Assembly (NCBI RefSeq): GCF_964340395.1
Contig: NC_135558.1
Location: forward strand, 6,896,501 to 6,960,500
Origin: Glandiceps talaboti
Lineage: Eukaryota > Hemichordata > Enteropneusta > Spengelidae
Reading direction: 5' to 3'
DNA length: 64,000 nt
The number at the start of each line of letters is the position of its first letter. The first letter of the stretch is position 1. Made by a program: the position numbers and the translations under genes. The notes under the pieces were generated by a model. It was not told the origin of the DNA. It saw nothing but the letters and a program-made list of their open reading frames with translations, and ran no database searches. Positions 40,406-52,490 of the stretch are shown here, in pieces.

Positions 40406-40950
40406 CCATGGAGTTTCATATCATTCCTTAAATGATGTACATTTGAACATTTCTAGCAGTTTTGCCTCAATAATGTGTACTTCATATATGTATATTTGTT
40501 TAATGATACAACTGATAGCCAAGTGTGTGTGTATTGTCAGTATTCATTTGATTTAATCTTTATGTCCGTGTTATGATAGTTTGTAGCCCACTTTACAATA
40601 ATAATCATAAATTCATCTTTAGTGTTCAAATCATTCAAAAGAAAGGTGTCTATTATTACGTGCACTAGTCATGTTTGCAATTATTCTGTACATAAGTAAC
40701 TACAGAAAATTAGATACTTCATATGCAGCATCAACATTTGGAGTTTTTTATTCTCAAACTTCAAATAAACCGATAAGCTAAAACAACGATGATCATAATT
40801 TAGTGCTTAAAGACCATTACACACAATACATGGCTTAATGGTCTGTACATAAGAAATTGCAAGTGTTAAAATATGATTCATGAAAAATTTATAAGTGCAT
40901 CACATCATAAAATCACAACAGTTTGATTAAGAAAAATACCACCAATGGTG
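38457..40950. other. AT-rich intergenic or extended 3' UTR region
   Basis: No coding signature is visible. The longest open frame here (39152-39460) is AT-rich with no recognisable domain and is probably chance. A second AATAAA at 39964-39969 could end a longer form of the upstream transcript. A G run (about 40063-40076) and a short (TG)n tract (about 40371-40402) are present. Confidence 0.5.
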
Positions 40951-40959
40951 CTGTAGCAC

Positions 40960-42163
40960 AACTGCAGTTAGCTGTTGCCATGGGCATGGTCTTGTTGCTA
41001 GGCATATTTGCATACATTTTTGGAATCGTAAATTGTCTACCCTTTCCAGTTTTCATCTTTGCAATATGAACCATGATTTAGCCGTTGCTATGGTCATGGT
41101 CCTGTTGCTAGTTGCATACATTTTTTGAATATTTATTCACTAACCTACCCATCCCTGTTGTTATCTTTGTAATATGCATTATTTCCCTGTTGCTAAGGGC
41201 GTGGTTATGGTTGCTAGGACCAATTGTGTCAAAATGCTTTCAACAGTAACTGCAGAATAACACCTCCAGAAACTTCCCCACCAAGTTTCAACCCCATTCA
41301 CCATGCAGTTTCAAGATATGTTTTTGATGGGCCAAAACCTAATTTGGATATCGCTGATGGGATCATCACATTGTGAATACAGCTTCATTTACACATCCCC
41401 AGATGCAGCCCCATTAAATTCCTGCCCAATCTGCTCGGTAGTTTTGGAATGATAGATTTTAGACTCATTTTAGACCTAATTTGTGTGTCACTGATGGGAT
41501 CATAATTTTATGAACAATTCTTATTCAAAACACCACGAAGAGTGTTCCCATCAAATTTCACCCCAATCTGGTCAACAGTTTTGGAATTCTAGATTTTTGA
41601 CCAGAATTACAATATTTCTAGACCTAATTGCATATTGCTGATGGGATCATCATGGTGTGAATACAGCTTCATCTACTCATCACAAGATGCATCCCCATTA
41701 AATTTCTGCCAAATGTGCTCAGTAGTTTTTTTGGAATTATAGATTTTTGACGAAAAAGACGCATTTTTATACCTAATTTGCATATCACTGATGGTATCAT
41801 ATCATGAATACTTCTTAATATAAACACCAATTAGAATGTTCCCACCAAATTTCAGCCCAGTCAGCTTAGTACTTTTAGAATTAAAGATTTTTGACTAAAA
41901 AGACACATTTGTATACCTAATTTGCATATCACTGATGGGATCATCATGTTGTGAACAATTCTTAATCTAAACACCTTTAAGAATGTTCCCAACAATTGTA
42001 AGACTGATCTGCCCAGTAGTTTTTGAGTTTAAGTTCTTTGACCAAAAGTCACACACCAGTGGTAAGATCATTTTGAATTGAACAATTTCTCAATTAGACA
42101 CTCAAGGTAATACACCCACCAAATATCATTGCAATAGGGCCAGCGGTTTTTAACTTTAAGTTG

Positions 42164-42225
<62 letters not shown>
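40960..42225. repeat. Degenerate repeat region ending in (CA)n
   Basis: Two kinds of imperfect repeats follow each other. First, GTTGCTA-GG-CATATTTGCATACATTTTT occurs two or three times. Then units of about 130-150 bp carry CCTAATTTGCATATCACTGA, TGGGATCATCA and CCCACCAAATTTCA. The block ends in a pure CA tract (42167-42224). The arrangement resembles a dispersed repeat with an internal variable-number array and a microsatellite tail. No coding frame is seen. Confidence 0.65.
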
Positions 42226-42226
<1 letters not shown>

Positions 42227-42979
42227 TGCCATGCCTATAGCACTGCTGAACCTAGTCAGTTCAGTTGAACAACAAAAGAAACAATACAGGGCACATTATA
42301 ACCTCACAGAACCTCAAACAATAAGAATAGCTTGATCTAATACATCAAAAGAGCTATAAATCTTATCAACATCAATAATACCATAACTAGTCTTGGTCCA
42401 TTCTTGGACATGATTTCATTTGATATATCCTTTCTCATAAGATTTCAAGCGTTCTTTGGCACAATTACATGTTTTGAATATGAATAATAATCATTTGAAA
42501 GTACATGGAATATAATGAATTCTGCCTGGTTTGTATTTAATCCCAGGCATTAATAAAATAAACGGCACAAGCAATAAAGTTAGATATACAACTGTATAAG
42601 TCAATACTATAATATGTAATTACATATATTCAATTAATATTTATAATATGCCAATATTACAAGTCGCTTTAATATTAGAAATACAAATTTCGTATATTTC
42701 ATGAGAGATTGAATGGAATATACCGTAAACAGCTAACACATTACTAGTACATCCAAGTTTATCTCAACATTTACTACAGTGACATACCAGTACATTGTTG
42801 AAGAAAGCGGTCAGTATTTATGTGCGGATTGCTGTAGTGGTAAAAAGGTAAGTTAGTAGCGCGAGCTTTGCTCCAAATTCAAATACATGTACAGCTAAAA
42901 TTAAAGGTATTCAATGTTGAATTTACATTTATGTGTGAATGTTTTCAAAGGCATGGAAGATGGAAGACACACGTAGACT

Positions 42980-45900
42980 TTATTTGTAATACTTCATTAC
43001 AAATGCCATAACAACAGCAATGAAGATAAATATCTTCAAGCCATCACCGAACCCTGACCCCTTCTTTGCCTCCTTCACTGGACGCGTCTTGGTAGCATAT
43101 ATCACCCTTTCCCATATGGTTTCAATGGCTTCCTTGGCACCATTCCATTTTCCAGGACCAACCAAACGATACTGATATGGTGTGAATGGACCTAACACAC
43201 ATTTCCATGCAAGTTTGGGATCACTGAAAATCATCTGCTGGAAATTTGGCCGTACTCCGATCTGATTGGCTAGCTCATCCATGTATGGAATGTAGTCCAC
43301 CTGGATTGTGTGACGCTGTGATTTGACATATCGTGTTGCCATGGCTTCTTTCTTGGCCTGGATGTCACCAATCATGACTTCTTTGCTTGGAAGGTTAGCA
43401 AGTCCCTTGAAGACTCGTGTAGCCCAACGACACTGCATTTCTGAGATGGCATTTATGGCACCAAGTGGCTGAATTAGTCCAATAATCGCAAGGGTTCCGT
43501 GTTTCAAACTTGGTGGGAAGACATACTTATACACTGACACCTCGTTGTTGGTTACCTTGACAACGGATTCATCCAGAAATGGGAAACCAAAGATGTAACC
43601 TGTTGCCATGATAACTTCATCAATATCTTCTTCTACTGTGCCATCTTCAAACTCGACACTGGATTTCATGAATAGCTTGACATTGGCCTTGATCTTGACA
43701 CGACCTGACAAAATCTCATTTGGCAACAGGTCATTGACCATAGGATGTTGTGCCGATGGAGGAAAGTCTGGTTGAAGACCATAGTTGGCATGGTTGAAAC
43801 GATGATTCAGTTTCTTTATCGTTTGTTTTAGTCTAATTGAAGCTGGCAACATCTTCAAAAAACGTCGAATAATGACCAAGTCTATTGGATAACCTTCATC
43901 ACTAACTCTGTTCAAAATCCAACTTCCTCTTCTTGTACTCAAGAAAACCTGTAACAGATCACAGTAGTAAATATAATAAATTTAGGAAGGTAAAGAACAA
44001 TGTACTTATCCCCAGGATGTTACAACCATGCACATTTCAGCATATGCAGTTGCAATTCCAGAATTATTGTGGCATTTTATTATTATTATTATTATTATTA
44101 TTAGACTTTATTTAAACTCGATAGACTGTTGAGCCAAAGGCTCTTCTCACACAGTGTCGAGATAAAAATATACAATATATACATTAAAAATACTAAACCA
44201 TTAAAACAAATACAAGGGTGAGTAAAATGGTAAAAGCCAGAAGAACAGCCAGGCGACTACTAAACTAACTGTTTTCTAAAAGATGACATTTACATTTACG
44301 TTTAAAAGACTGAAGAGTGGAGCATGGTTTGATATCAATACTTAAATCATTCCAGGTTTTAACACCATTATATAAAAAACTCTTCCTAAAAAACTGTGTT
44401 CTATGTTTTGGGATGTAAAGTTCATCTCTGTCTGCTGCACGTGTGTTACGAGTGTGCACTTCTCGAATGCCTCTAAAATCATTCAGATAATTTGGAGCCA
44501 GGCTATTCTGGACTTTGTACATTAAAACAGCTTCATTGTAAATGATACGTTTTCTGAAAGGAAGCCATTGAAGAGATTCAAATAAAACAGTACTAGGTGT
44601 ATTAAAATTAGTGTCTAAAAGCACTCTTGCAACAGCTTTCTGAAGTCTTTCAATGCGGAGTAAAAGCGTGTTTGAACAATGACCCCATATGTTAGAACAG
44701 TAGTCAAAGTGGGGTAGTATAAAACAATTGTAAAAAGTAATCTTTGCTCTCTGATTTAAAAAAGTTCTAATACGTTTAAGTTGATGAAGTTTAAAAGCAA
44801 CTTTACTACATACAGTGTTCACTTGTTTTTCCCAAGTCAGTGTATCATCAATATTTACACCTAAAAGCTTTTCATTTGAGATACATTCTAGCTTGGTACT
44901 GCCACATGTAACATTGATACAGTTATTCGTCCTCGCTTTTTTCTGCGATGTTCCTATAACCATCACCTTGGTTTTCTGCAAATTTAGGCACATGTTACTA
45001 CCTTCACACCATTGTGTGATTAAATTTACATCATGGTTGAGTCGGGTTTCAATTTCAGAAACATTAGGACTAATAGCCTGTGCTGCGGTATCGTCAGCGT
45101 ACATGTACATATCTGTTCTTTCAGAAATTAGAGGGAGGTCGTTGATGAAGAGTAGAAAAAACAACGGCCCTAAAATCGATCCCTGTGGCACGCCAACACA
45201 AACATTAAGGGGGTCGCTCAGGATTCCGTTAAACGATATAGATTGTGACCTATTCTGTAAGTAGGATGTAAAGAAGAGCAAAGTCTTCTCCGAACAGCCG
45301 TACATTTTCAACTTCCGTATCAAGGCATTTATGTATAAAAGATCCATATATAGATTATATTCATAACTGACCTGTGACCCAACCCTTGCCAACTCCACTG
45401 CTGCATCACCACCAGAATTTCCAATACCAATCACCAAGATACGTTTGTTCTCGTACCCTTTAGGAACCTTGTAATCATGGGTGTGTACAATCCGACCCTG
45501 GAACTCATCTTGACCAGGAAATGTTGGTTTATGTGGATCCACATGGTGACCTGAACATACCAATACTGCATCAAAGGTTTCAGTTTTGGTGTCGTTCTTC
45601 TCAGTGTCTGTATACTTCACATCCCATTTACCAGAAGTAGCGTAGTCAGAGGCAGGTTGAACACTCTCAGTAACCATGTTGAAATGGATGTATTGAAGGA
45701 GACCAAAATGATTAGCAAATAATCGGAAATATTTCACTACCCAAGTATTATGCATAAAGTTAGGATATTCTTTGGGTGCTGGAAAATCACTGAAACACAT
45801 GATTTCCTTACTTGTATTGATGATGGTAGAACGGAAAACGCTGGCATGGCCTTCTTTGATATCAGTATGGTAGTTCCATAAACCTCCAATGTCTGTACCC

Positions 45901-45998
45901 TTCTCAAAACACACTGGTTCTAAGCCTTCATCAAGACAACATTTGATGGCACCAAGACCACTTGATCCAGCTCCAATAATAGCCACTCTCTTAGGCAT
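42980..45998 (-). CDS. Flavin-containing monooxygenase, copy 1 (two exons, complete)
   Basis: The product oxygenates nitrogen- or sulfur-containing small molecules using FAD, NADPH and O2, normally on the ER membrane. Exon 1 is 45372-45998 (209 codons, ATG in GTTATCGCCATG) and exon 2 is 42980-43948 (322 codons plus stop), 531 residues in all, the usual family length. The FAD fold GAGSSG is at 9-14, the FMO signature FQGRIVHTHDY at 166-176, the NADPH fold GIGNSG at 191-196, and MATGY near 323-327. The C-terminus has a hydrophobic anchor (IFIFIAVVMAFVM) ending KYYK. The exon junction reads GSQ|VFLSTRRGSW. The intron contains a retrotransposon fragment. The stop codon lies within an AATAAA hexamer. 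Substrate and family subtype cannot be told. Confidence 0.95.
44076..45362 (-). mobile_element. 5'-truncated non-LTR retrotransposon in the FMO1 intron
   Basis: The minus-strand translation gives a reverse transcriptase C-terminal half: GVPQGSILGPLFF, INDLP, YADDT, then LGVNIDDTLTWEKQV, LPHFDYCSNIWG and a long C-terminal region ending at a stop (44265-44267). The start of the RT and any endonuclease are missing, so it is truncated. It ends in a (TAA)n tail (plus-strand TTATTA, 44076-44103), as in Jockey, CR1 and I-type elements. It lies in the same orientation as the host gene and begins about 12 bases after the FMO splice donor. The surviving frame has no internal stop, suggesting recent insertion. 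It is not expected to be active. Confidence 0.88.
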
Positions 45999-46357
45999 GG
46001 CGATAACTTAATGGAAATGTTTGATGTCTGTATTGATGAATAGATAAAAAGAGGGATTTGTACTCAAATTACTCCATATAATCCAAAGCTACGTCAGCAA
46101 GGTTTATAAAAGAGGCTGGTTTTTGTAAAATATGCATTCTGAAAACAAATGCCTCCTTACAAAAATCATCAATTATGCAAATTACTCAGTAAAATCGAAA
46201 GCTACATTCACAGGCTTTATAGGATGGGTGCGCTTTGTTACTATCAATATATACACTGAATTATATGATATTTGAAGAATGTATTCTAAAGTTTCAGTCT
46301 AATCTCTGAAATCGTTAAGTATTCATTCAGTAGTTACCTAATCGGTTCTTACTTTTC

Positions 46358-46422
46358 TCATATTAAAGGAACACGTGTAGCAAGTTTCATTTTAATTGAC
46401 TTATTTGTGTTAGGGAAATGAT

Positions 46423-46460
<38 letters not shown>

Positions 46461-46640
46461 AACACACACACACAAACAAACAAACAAACAAACGAACAGC
46501 ATCTAACCACCCCATTTTTTGACCTCTCCTTATACCACAGTTTAAAAACACCATGGCTACTCTGTGACACGCACGTATGACCTCTCCTTATACCACAGTT
46601 TAAAAACACCATGGCTATTCTGTGACACGCACGTACTCCA
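46358..46640. repeat. (CA)n/(CAAA)n tract and a two-copy 58-bp tandem duplication
   Basis: A CA microsatellite (about 46424-46456) passes into CAAA repeats to about 46493. Two copies of a unit (about 46521-46579 and 46580-46637) follow, each with GACCTCTCCTTATACCACAG, TTTAAAAACACCATGGCTA and TGTGACACGCACGTA. Copies differ by one or two bases. Confidence 0.85.
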
Positions 46641-46771
46641 CTTTGACTGAATCGATTTTCGGTTGTGGAGTTTGTATGACCTGGTCATATGCCTAACTAC
46701 TTTACATTGTAATGAATCAATGTCCAAATTCTCGCAAACCAGAGCTACTATGTCTTCCGCGACACTTCGAA

Positions 46772-46798
46772 ATGGCGGCGCGTCTTGGACGCGGTGCC
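46772..46798 (+). CDS. Candidate first coding exon (weak)
   Basis: A CpG-rich patch reads CGAAATGGCGGCG: ATG, then Ala-Ala-Arg-Leu-Gly-Arg-Gly-Ala, directly followed by GTAAGA, a good donor. A short Arg/Ala-rich start could be a mitochondrial presequence. No partner exon was identified downstream, so this is a guess from a start and donor pair. Confidence 0.15.
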
Positions 46799-47764
46799 GT
46801 AAGAGGCTGTTGTTTGACCTTTTGATTCTAATAAAAGACGGCTTGGTTTTAACTATCGAGACACGTCAAATATTCATGGAGCCATATAAACTTAGGTATT
46901 CCTCTATTAGTGACAGTGTTAAATGTATGTCTGTCATCTTATCATAAGACCATAAAATGCTATAACTTATACACCACCAAAACAACAATGCCCAGGTAGG
47001 TCGAACAAACAATTATTACTATGTACGTGATATGTACTACTACGAGTCGAATATATACTACACAGTTCACCTATAGATCGACATGCTATGATCGACCACT
47101 CATAGGTGGATGAACGTAACATTTCACGAACTTTGAATGTGTGAGAAGTAAAAGTAACACTCACCTAGGTATATCGTATTGATGTGAATGGCTACAAAAC
47201 TGACGTCGTGACAGACCTAGTTCGGTACTGTCAACATAATTTATTGAAATGTGTCACCCTATCGTCATATAAGCATGTTTACATGTATATACAGGTGCAT
47301 ACAAAGTACAAACTACCATGCTTTGTTACAGTCACTATATATTACACATATGTCATATTAAAGACGGAAACGAGATAGCCTGGGTTACCCAGTCTCTTGC
47401 CGTTGAGGGCATAGCGTCCCCCCCCCCCCCTCAATGGGCAAGAATCTGGGTAACCGTGACTCGGAACGAGAAGACTTTACGGCGGGGAGGGGGGGGGGGA
47501 AATGAGGGCAACGAAAGAAAATGGGGGGTGCGAAGGTGGGGGAGGCTTGAAAATTTTGATGGTCTGAAGGGGCTATGAAATATTTTGTTCATGATATGAA
47601 CCAAATTTAACTAGGAACAGTAGTTCGCCAAGTATATTTGCAAAATTTCAACAATAAGGGCGAGGCGTCGTGTTTAATATAATGTGCACTTTCACCTGTT
47701 AAATTATCGTGGCAATTTACATTTTTTAGTATTAACATCTGGCATTTATATAACGGTTGCGACA

Positions 47765-47860
47765 ATGGATCCGGGTGGCAGCATCGATTTTGGACTCAGC
47801 AAGTTTAATTTAAGTCACATTCGCCTGGTCCAGAAGAGAATTATCCTGTACAATATAAAG
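47765..47860 (+). CDS. Candidate first coding exon (weak, unknown product)
   Basis: The frame from ATG at 47765 reads MDPGGSIDFGLSKFNLSHIR and continues 12 codons to LYNIK at 47860, followed by GTGAAG. The composition looks protein-like and the segment ends in phase 0 at a possible donor. I do not recognise the family and found no clear next exon. Confidence 0.22.
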
Positions 47861-48089
47861 GTGAAGAAAAAAATTATAATATGAAAGTGCTCTGGTGTGT
47901 CTTACGTACCTGTGGCAATATCGGCTCACTTTAAGACTAGCTGCTTATTTCGTTTCTATAATTTACCACTGTCGCTTATAATTTTTTTCAAGGCCATTCA
48001 GGTTCACTGAACAGAGAAATTTCTATATTGCTTTGAGCCAGTTTTCACTGATTCAGGAAGGTTAGCTGCAATAATTGTAGCCTTCGTTG

Positions 48090-48510
48090 TGACTTTGAGG
48101 GGTTTTTCTTCTGTTTTGTGATTTTTTCCCGTTCCAATGTTTAACTGAAAGCAAACGCTACAATTCCTGTAACGTTAACGCAAATAGACGGAAGCGATTC
48201 AGATCTGAATCGCAAAGTTTGGCAGATTTTTCTGCTAAATTACGCCTTACCTGCCAAAAAATCGGACATTTCCTAACTCCAACATTAATTATATCGCCTT
48301 AAAGACCCAAGAAATGTTCAGAGGTACCTCAATCCCGTCAAAATCGGCAAAAGTAGCAACGCATGCAGCATTTTGAAACGGGTAATACGCTGACAATCTC
48401 GCTCACGTTTTCAGTGTGATCTCGTCTATTTGTGTTAATGTTACAGGCATTGTAGCGTTTGCTTAGGTTAAACATCAGAACGAAAAAAAGCAAAAATGAA
48501 AAGAAAACCA
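48090..48510. mobile_element. Hairpin MITE with about 65-bp inverted arms
   Basis: The left arm (about 48128-48192) contains TTCCAATGTTTAACTG, GCAAACGCTACAAT, CCTGTAACGTTAACGC and AAATAGACG. The right arm (about 48423-48485) carries the inverted copies CGTCTATTTGTGTTAATG, TTACAGGCATTGTAGCG and TTTGCTTAGGTTAAACAT. No coding frame lies inside. Superfamily and target duplication are not clear. Confidence 0.7.
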
Positions 48511-51500
48511 GTGAAAACATTGAAAATAAATGCCAATTGCGAAATTTAGTAATTCACAGTAATTCACGTGCGTGTGTCTGTATTTGTCCACAAACAGAAG
48601 AAAAAAAACATGTTTATTATTTCCATAATTCTGTTGTTTTTTTCAAACATAAAGTACATCATTCTGAATGAGTATATCAGATCACACAGACTTTGGGTAA
48701 AGGTGACAACTGATCATGCAAATGCGATTATCCAACACTCTCCTACTATACACGACTCAAAAATAAAAATAACTAACAACTCTAAAACTGTGTCTATTGC
48801 AAGTTAAACTTAATATGCAGCTTCCGAATATTTAAGTACTTGTCTTAGCCGTAAGCCCAGTTTCCGCTGTCGTAAATTTGCTTTTGCTACGCATTAAATA
48901 AAAAGAAGTTAAAACACACCTGGCTATAAAGAATGACAAATTGTCTGAATTTAAGTCATCAAACATCAAGAGTGTTGGCACGGTTATTCAACCAGGTGTT
49001 ATTTACGAATTCCGAACATGATGAGACCGCTAAATTTGTTGTCGACACCGAGAGAGAGAGAGTGTGTGTTGATTTATTGGGTATTTATTGACTACAGTCT
49101 TATTTAATTGGTTGTTCTTTATGACTCTCGACGCCCTTGAATACAAATGATTTTAAATTTGTATAGTAAGTCTTCACTGATCATTTATAAGTATTGGAAA
49201 ATTACTCGGTACGTTTCCCAATGGCATCGAAGTTAAAAATCTGCATTTTTCACCAATGGCAGTGAAGTAGAGTAAGGCTTGACTGGTAAAATGTATGTCA
49301 TACAGTTTCCTTCCTGTACATGACTCTCTGGATCAAAATAAATGGAATAAACATGTTTGACAAACAGAGCAAAGCCTTTGATTCTGTGCGGCTAGATGCA
49401 TGGTTAACAACGAATAATATAAACTGTAGTTTATAATACATACCAAATGAAATATTGCTCTCTATCAGGTCCTGCGCAGATCCTATCATATTTGATACGG
49501 GTCTTTGTCAGCAAAGATGGCACGGCGTTGTAACAGCTGTAGCCACAGGCCTGGTGTGACTACATTACTGTATAAATTGCTGTGGGTACGTACACTGCTT
49601 GAACATTTATGTGTGTGCAGGCATGTCACGGGTCTGTATTTTCCTTATGTGACGTGTTTACATGACTGTATAAATGGATGTGTATACAGGTGTGTTCGAT
49701 CACAGGTCTGAAAATTACTTTGAAATAGTCTATTCATCTGACTGCAGGATGTAAACATCATGGGCATCGTAAATAATTCTCTTTACGACTTTACATCGTC
49801 ATGGACATAAAGCAGATAAGATTATCTTCCATGGCCATCGTACCCACTGGTGATGAAATTCTCGATACTCCTAGTAAAGTGTTAATGATTTCTGTCTCCT
49901 GTGTATAATAGATGCGTGATCTATCATGTGTTCAGGCGTACGTTCTCTTAAAAAGTCTTATTTTGTATATTTCCACGCAATAAGGCACAGTATAACTCCA
50001 AAGTGTAGCGCACATTGACGCTTCTGTAAGTGCAAATAGTTGTTTGACTGCAATTATACTAAATGACAAAATGGTAACATGTGAGAGACGAGTATTTATT
50101 TGGCAATAAAACATCTTTCCTGTGTCTTTCCACTGGAAAAGCTATGCGAAACAGCAATAAACCAAGTCCGTCTATGAAACTCAATAATTGCTAAATTCTA
50201 GGAGGAAAAAGTGCAAGAGGTTTGTTATTGTACGTTCAGAAGTGATTTCTATGCAAACTGGTTGTAATCACTACGTCATGTCTATAGTCTGGGCATGCGT
50301 CTTACCCATTATATTGAAGCTTCCCCATGCATAAATAGTTAAATTGCATGTGTTTTTATGTGGTTGGCTGTGATCACGCATTTATCCTAGCTTGTTCAAA
50401 AATAACATCCTGTACCAGTATAACAAACTCTACACATTTTTAATAGCTTTGTGCACATAGGCCTACCCATTTTTCGACCATATTGCCGCTTAAGCGGACG
50501 GTCATTTAACTGTTTTGGGTCCGTTTTTCACATTTTGAAAAACACCACTTGAAGTAGGGGTTGTCCTTTTGGACAGCACCAGTTGAATTTGGGTCACTTT
50601 GGAAATCAAGAAGTGTATTTGTCATTCTGGTGCCGTGAAATGACTCATGTGCAACTATAATTTGTCACAATATTCTACTGTACCCATATTGATCAGCAAA
50701 TACAGCACTTTAACTTTTATTTGAACTGGATATTTGGATATTAATCAATTTGCCATCCTCATAATAAAAACTTGTGCTGATTAAAATAGTTAGGGAATTG
50801 TTTGCTACATCCGAATGTATTAGGAGAAGCCATAAAAGCATAGAAAATAAGAGATGTACAATTAATAGGTATTTCATTATAATAAACTGCACAGAGAAAT
50901 GTGTTTGTTTCTGCACAGTTGTGTTACACATGTCATACGGCAGTGTGTAATGGTTTATGTTGCATTCTGTCAACATGTACTAACTTTGTAAAGACCAATT
51001 TTGATAAGGTCGGTCGTGTAAAAACAAAGTCTACCGGATATTTATGTTAACAAGTGTTCTGAGATATACCCTGACGGATAATATACATATGTTTGATAAA
51101 TTCTATATAAACATGTATACAAAGACAACAAAAACTGTACCAAAAGTTATCCACGCTCTTGAATAACAATGTTTAATAACTTTCAAATAGTAATCAGCAT
51201 TACAGCATTAGAGTATTAGACTACCCCGTATAGTTTACATATGAAAGTAATATGTGTTCATTTTGGAAAATGTTACATTTCCGGGGGGGGGGGGGTCATT
51301 TTGGCTTTGGTCATCGGAGCTGGAGGTGATCAGTTTGAGAAAACTCACGTTCAACTCTAAAACACCGGCCCTCACAGTCAGTTAAAATTGACTGCCCCCT
51401 AATAGCTAAAACGAGGTTTGAATTGAAATCCAATTAACTTTTCACTGTTAAGAGACAGCTGCTAGGTATTGGAAATCTAGATAGTATTTTCCCTTCAAGC

Positions 51501-51900
51501 CTTTCGTTAGTTGTTTTCCGACAGAGCTAAAAAATAGAAAAAAAGTGAAGGAAACATCTTCCCTTCAGGTTTATATCATTATTAAAGAAGAGTCCTTTAA
51601 GAGAGCTTGAGGAATGTATGAAAAAAAGATCATTTGAAAAGTGGGATTACTGAAATGTCGATCGGCTGTTTACTACTTAGATGGTAAATTTTCATTATTT
51701 AGAATTTTCGACTTTACAAGTCACGGACTCATAATTGGAGGATTTTGTTCTGCCTTGGAAGAAAATGTCATACTTATAAATTTTAATGTTTCTTGCCTCT
51801 GTTCGAAATCACAGAATAGGTTGAGACCACTGTTGTAGTGGTAAACATGATATGATATAGTACCTGTGATGCTGACGTATACCTAATCAGTCACGTGAGC
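48511..51900. other. Intergenic region with no firm gene
   Basis: Base composition is AT-rich and open frames are short. Notable spots are a GA tract near 49050, an ATG-to-donor segment at 49517-49585 (MARRCNSCSHRPG..., then GTACGT) of low credibility, a decayed fragment of the TTAA-bounded MITE near 50125-50240, a minus-strand frame with a signal-peptide-like start (50710-50877), and a G run near 51283. None is called as a gene. Confidence 0.4.
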
Positions 51901-51905
51901 AATAG

Positions 51906-51985
51906 TATTTAAATCCAGGAGTACACACCGCATCTCTCAACATTCACGGCGTATCTACAATACCTTCAACAGTACACAAAAAAAG
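51906..51985 (+). promoter_or_regulatory. Probable promoter and 5' UTR exon of the GPCR gene
   Basis: A TATA-like box TATTTAAA at 51906-51913 lies about 26-31 bases before an initiator-like TCTCAACATT (A near 51939). The short exon proposed from there ends AAAAAAAG at 51985 at the donor GTAAGAAAG. The GPCR exon begins after the acceptor TACCTGCTTAG at 54332, only nine bases before its ATG. A 5' UTR intron of 2,347 bases is inferred, a common layout in GPCR genes. Confidence 0.5.
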
Positions 51986-52009
51986 GTAAGAAAGTTCATT
52001 CAATCTTTC

Positions 52010-52175
52010 CATCTTTCTATCCATCTATCTATCTATCATGTACATCTGTACATGTCTGTCTGCCTGCCTGTCCATCCACCCCTCCACATCCATCCATCTA
52101 TCCATCTAGTATCTATGTCTGTCTGCCTGCCTGCATGCCTCTTCGTCTGTCTGGCTGTCTGTCTGTCCATCTAGA
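52010..52175. repeat. Pyrimidine-rich (CTAT/CTGT/CATC) simple repeats
   Basis: Imperfect tetranucleotide repeats (ATCTATCTATC, GTCTGTCTGCCTGCC, ATCCATC) lie in the proposed 5' UTR intron of the GPCR gene. No other signal is seen. Confidence 0.8.
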
Positions 52176-52239
52176 TAAAAAAAAATGTAGTTTTGTACAT
52201 AGTTTGTGTAGTCTTATCCCTGTTCGTGTCTTCTTTTGA

Positions 52240-52490
52240 ATCATGATACGACCACCGGAGTTTGGGATCACTGCAACCCCGGCCACAGTGTGTCCTGGGA
52301 TAACACCAAGGTCCTAGTCAGAGAACAGGACTGGTTAAAACGTAAAGTCAGGGACGTATAAATTAAAGGACAGAGGAGACCCATCATGAAGAAGGATCAA
52401 GGATACCATCTCAGTTTTGTAAAGCGCATTGAGGCTGTTGCGTAATGCGCTGATAAGAATTTATTATTATTATTATTAACTACCATCAAA
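52240..52490 (+). mobile_element. Penelope-like GIY-YIG remnant with a 3' (ATT)n tail
   Basis: The frame reads DHCNPGHSVSWDNTKVLVRE, then QDWLKRKVRD, a stop, and later RRPIMKKDQGYHL. This matches the tail region after the GIY-YIG endonuclease of Penelope-like elements (pattern H..xGH..xW...KVL.RE..). A conserved 3' end follows (TTGTAAAGCGCATTGAGGC, GTAATGCGCTGATAAGAATT) with an ATT tail near 52460-52476. The internal stop shows it is dead. The 3' part could be a separate SINE-type end. Confidence 0.6.

Noticed and set aside
49517-49585. ATG-to-donor segment MARRCNSCSHRPG
   Set aside because: Only 23 codons, no recognised family and no following exon. Kept as a note, not as a gene.
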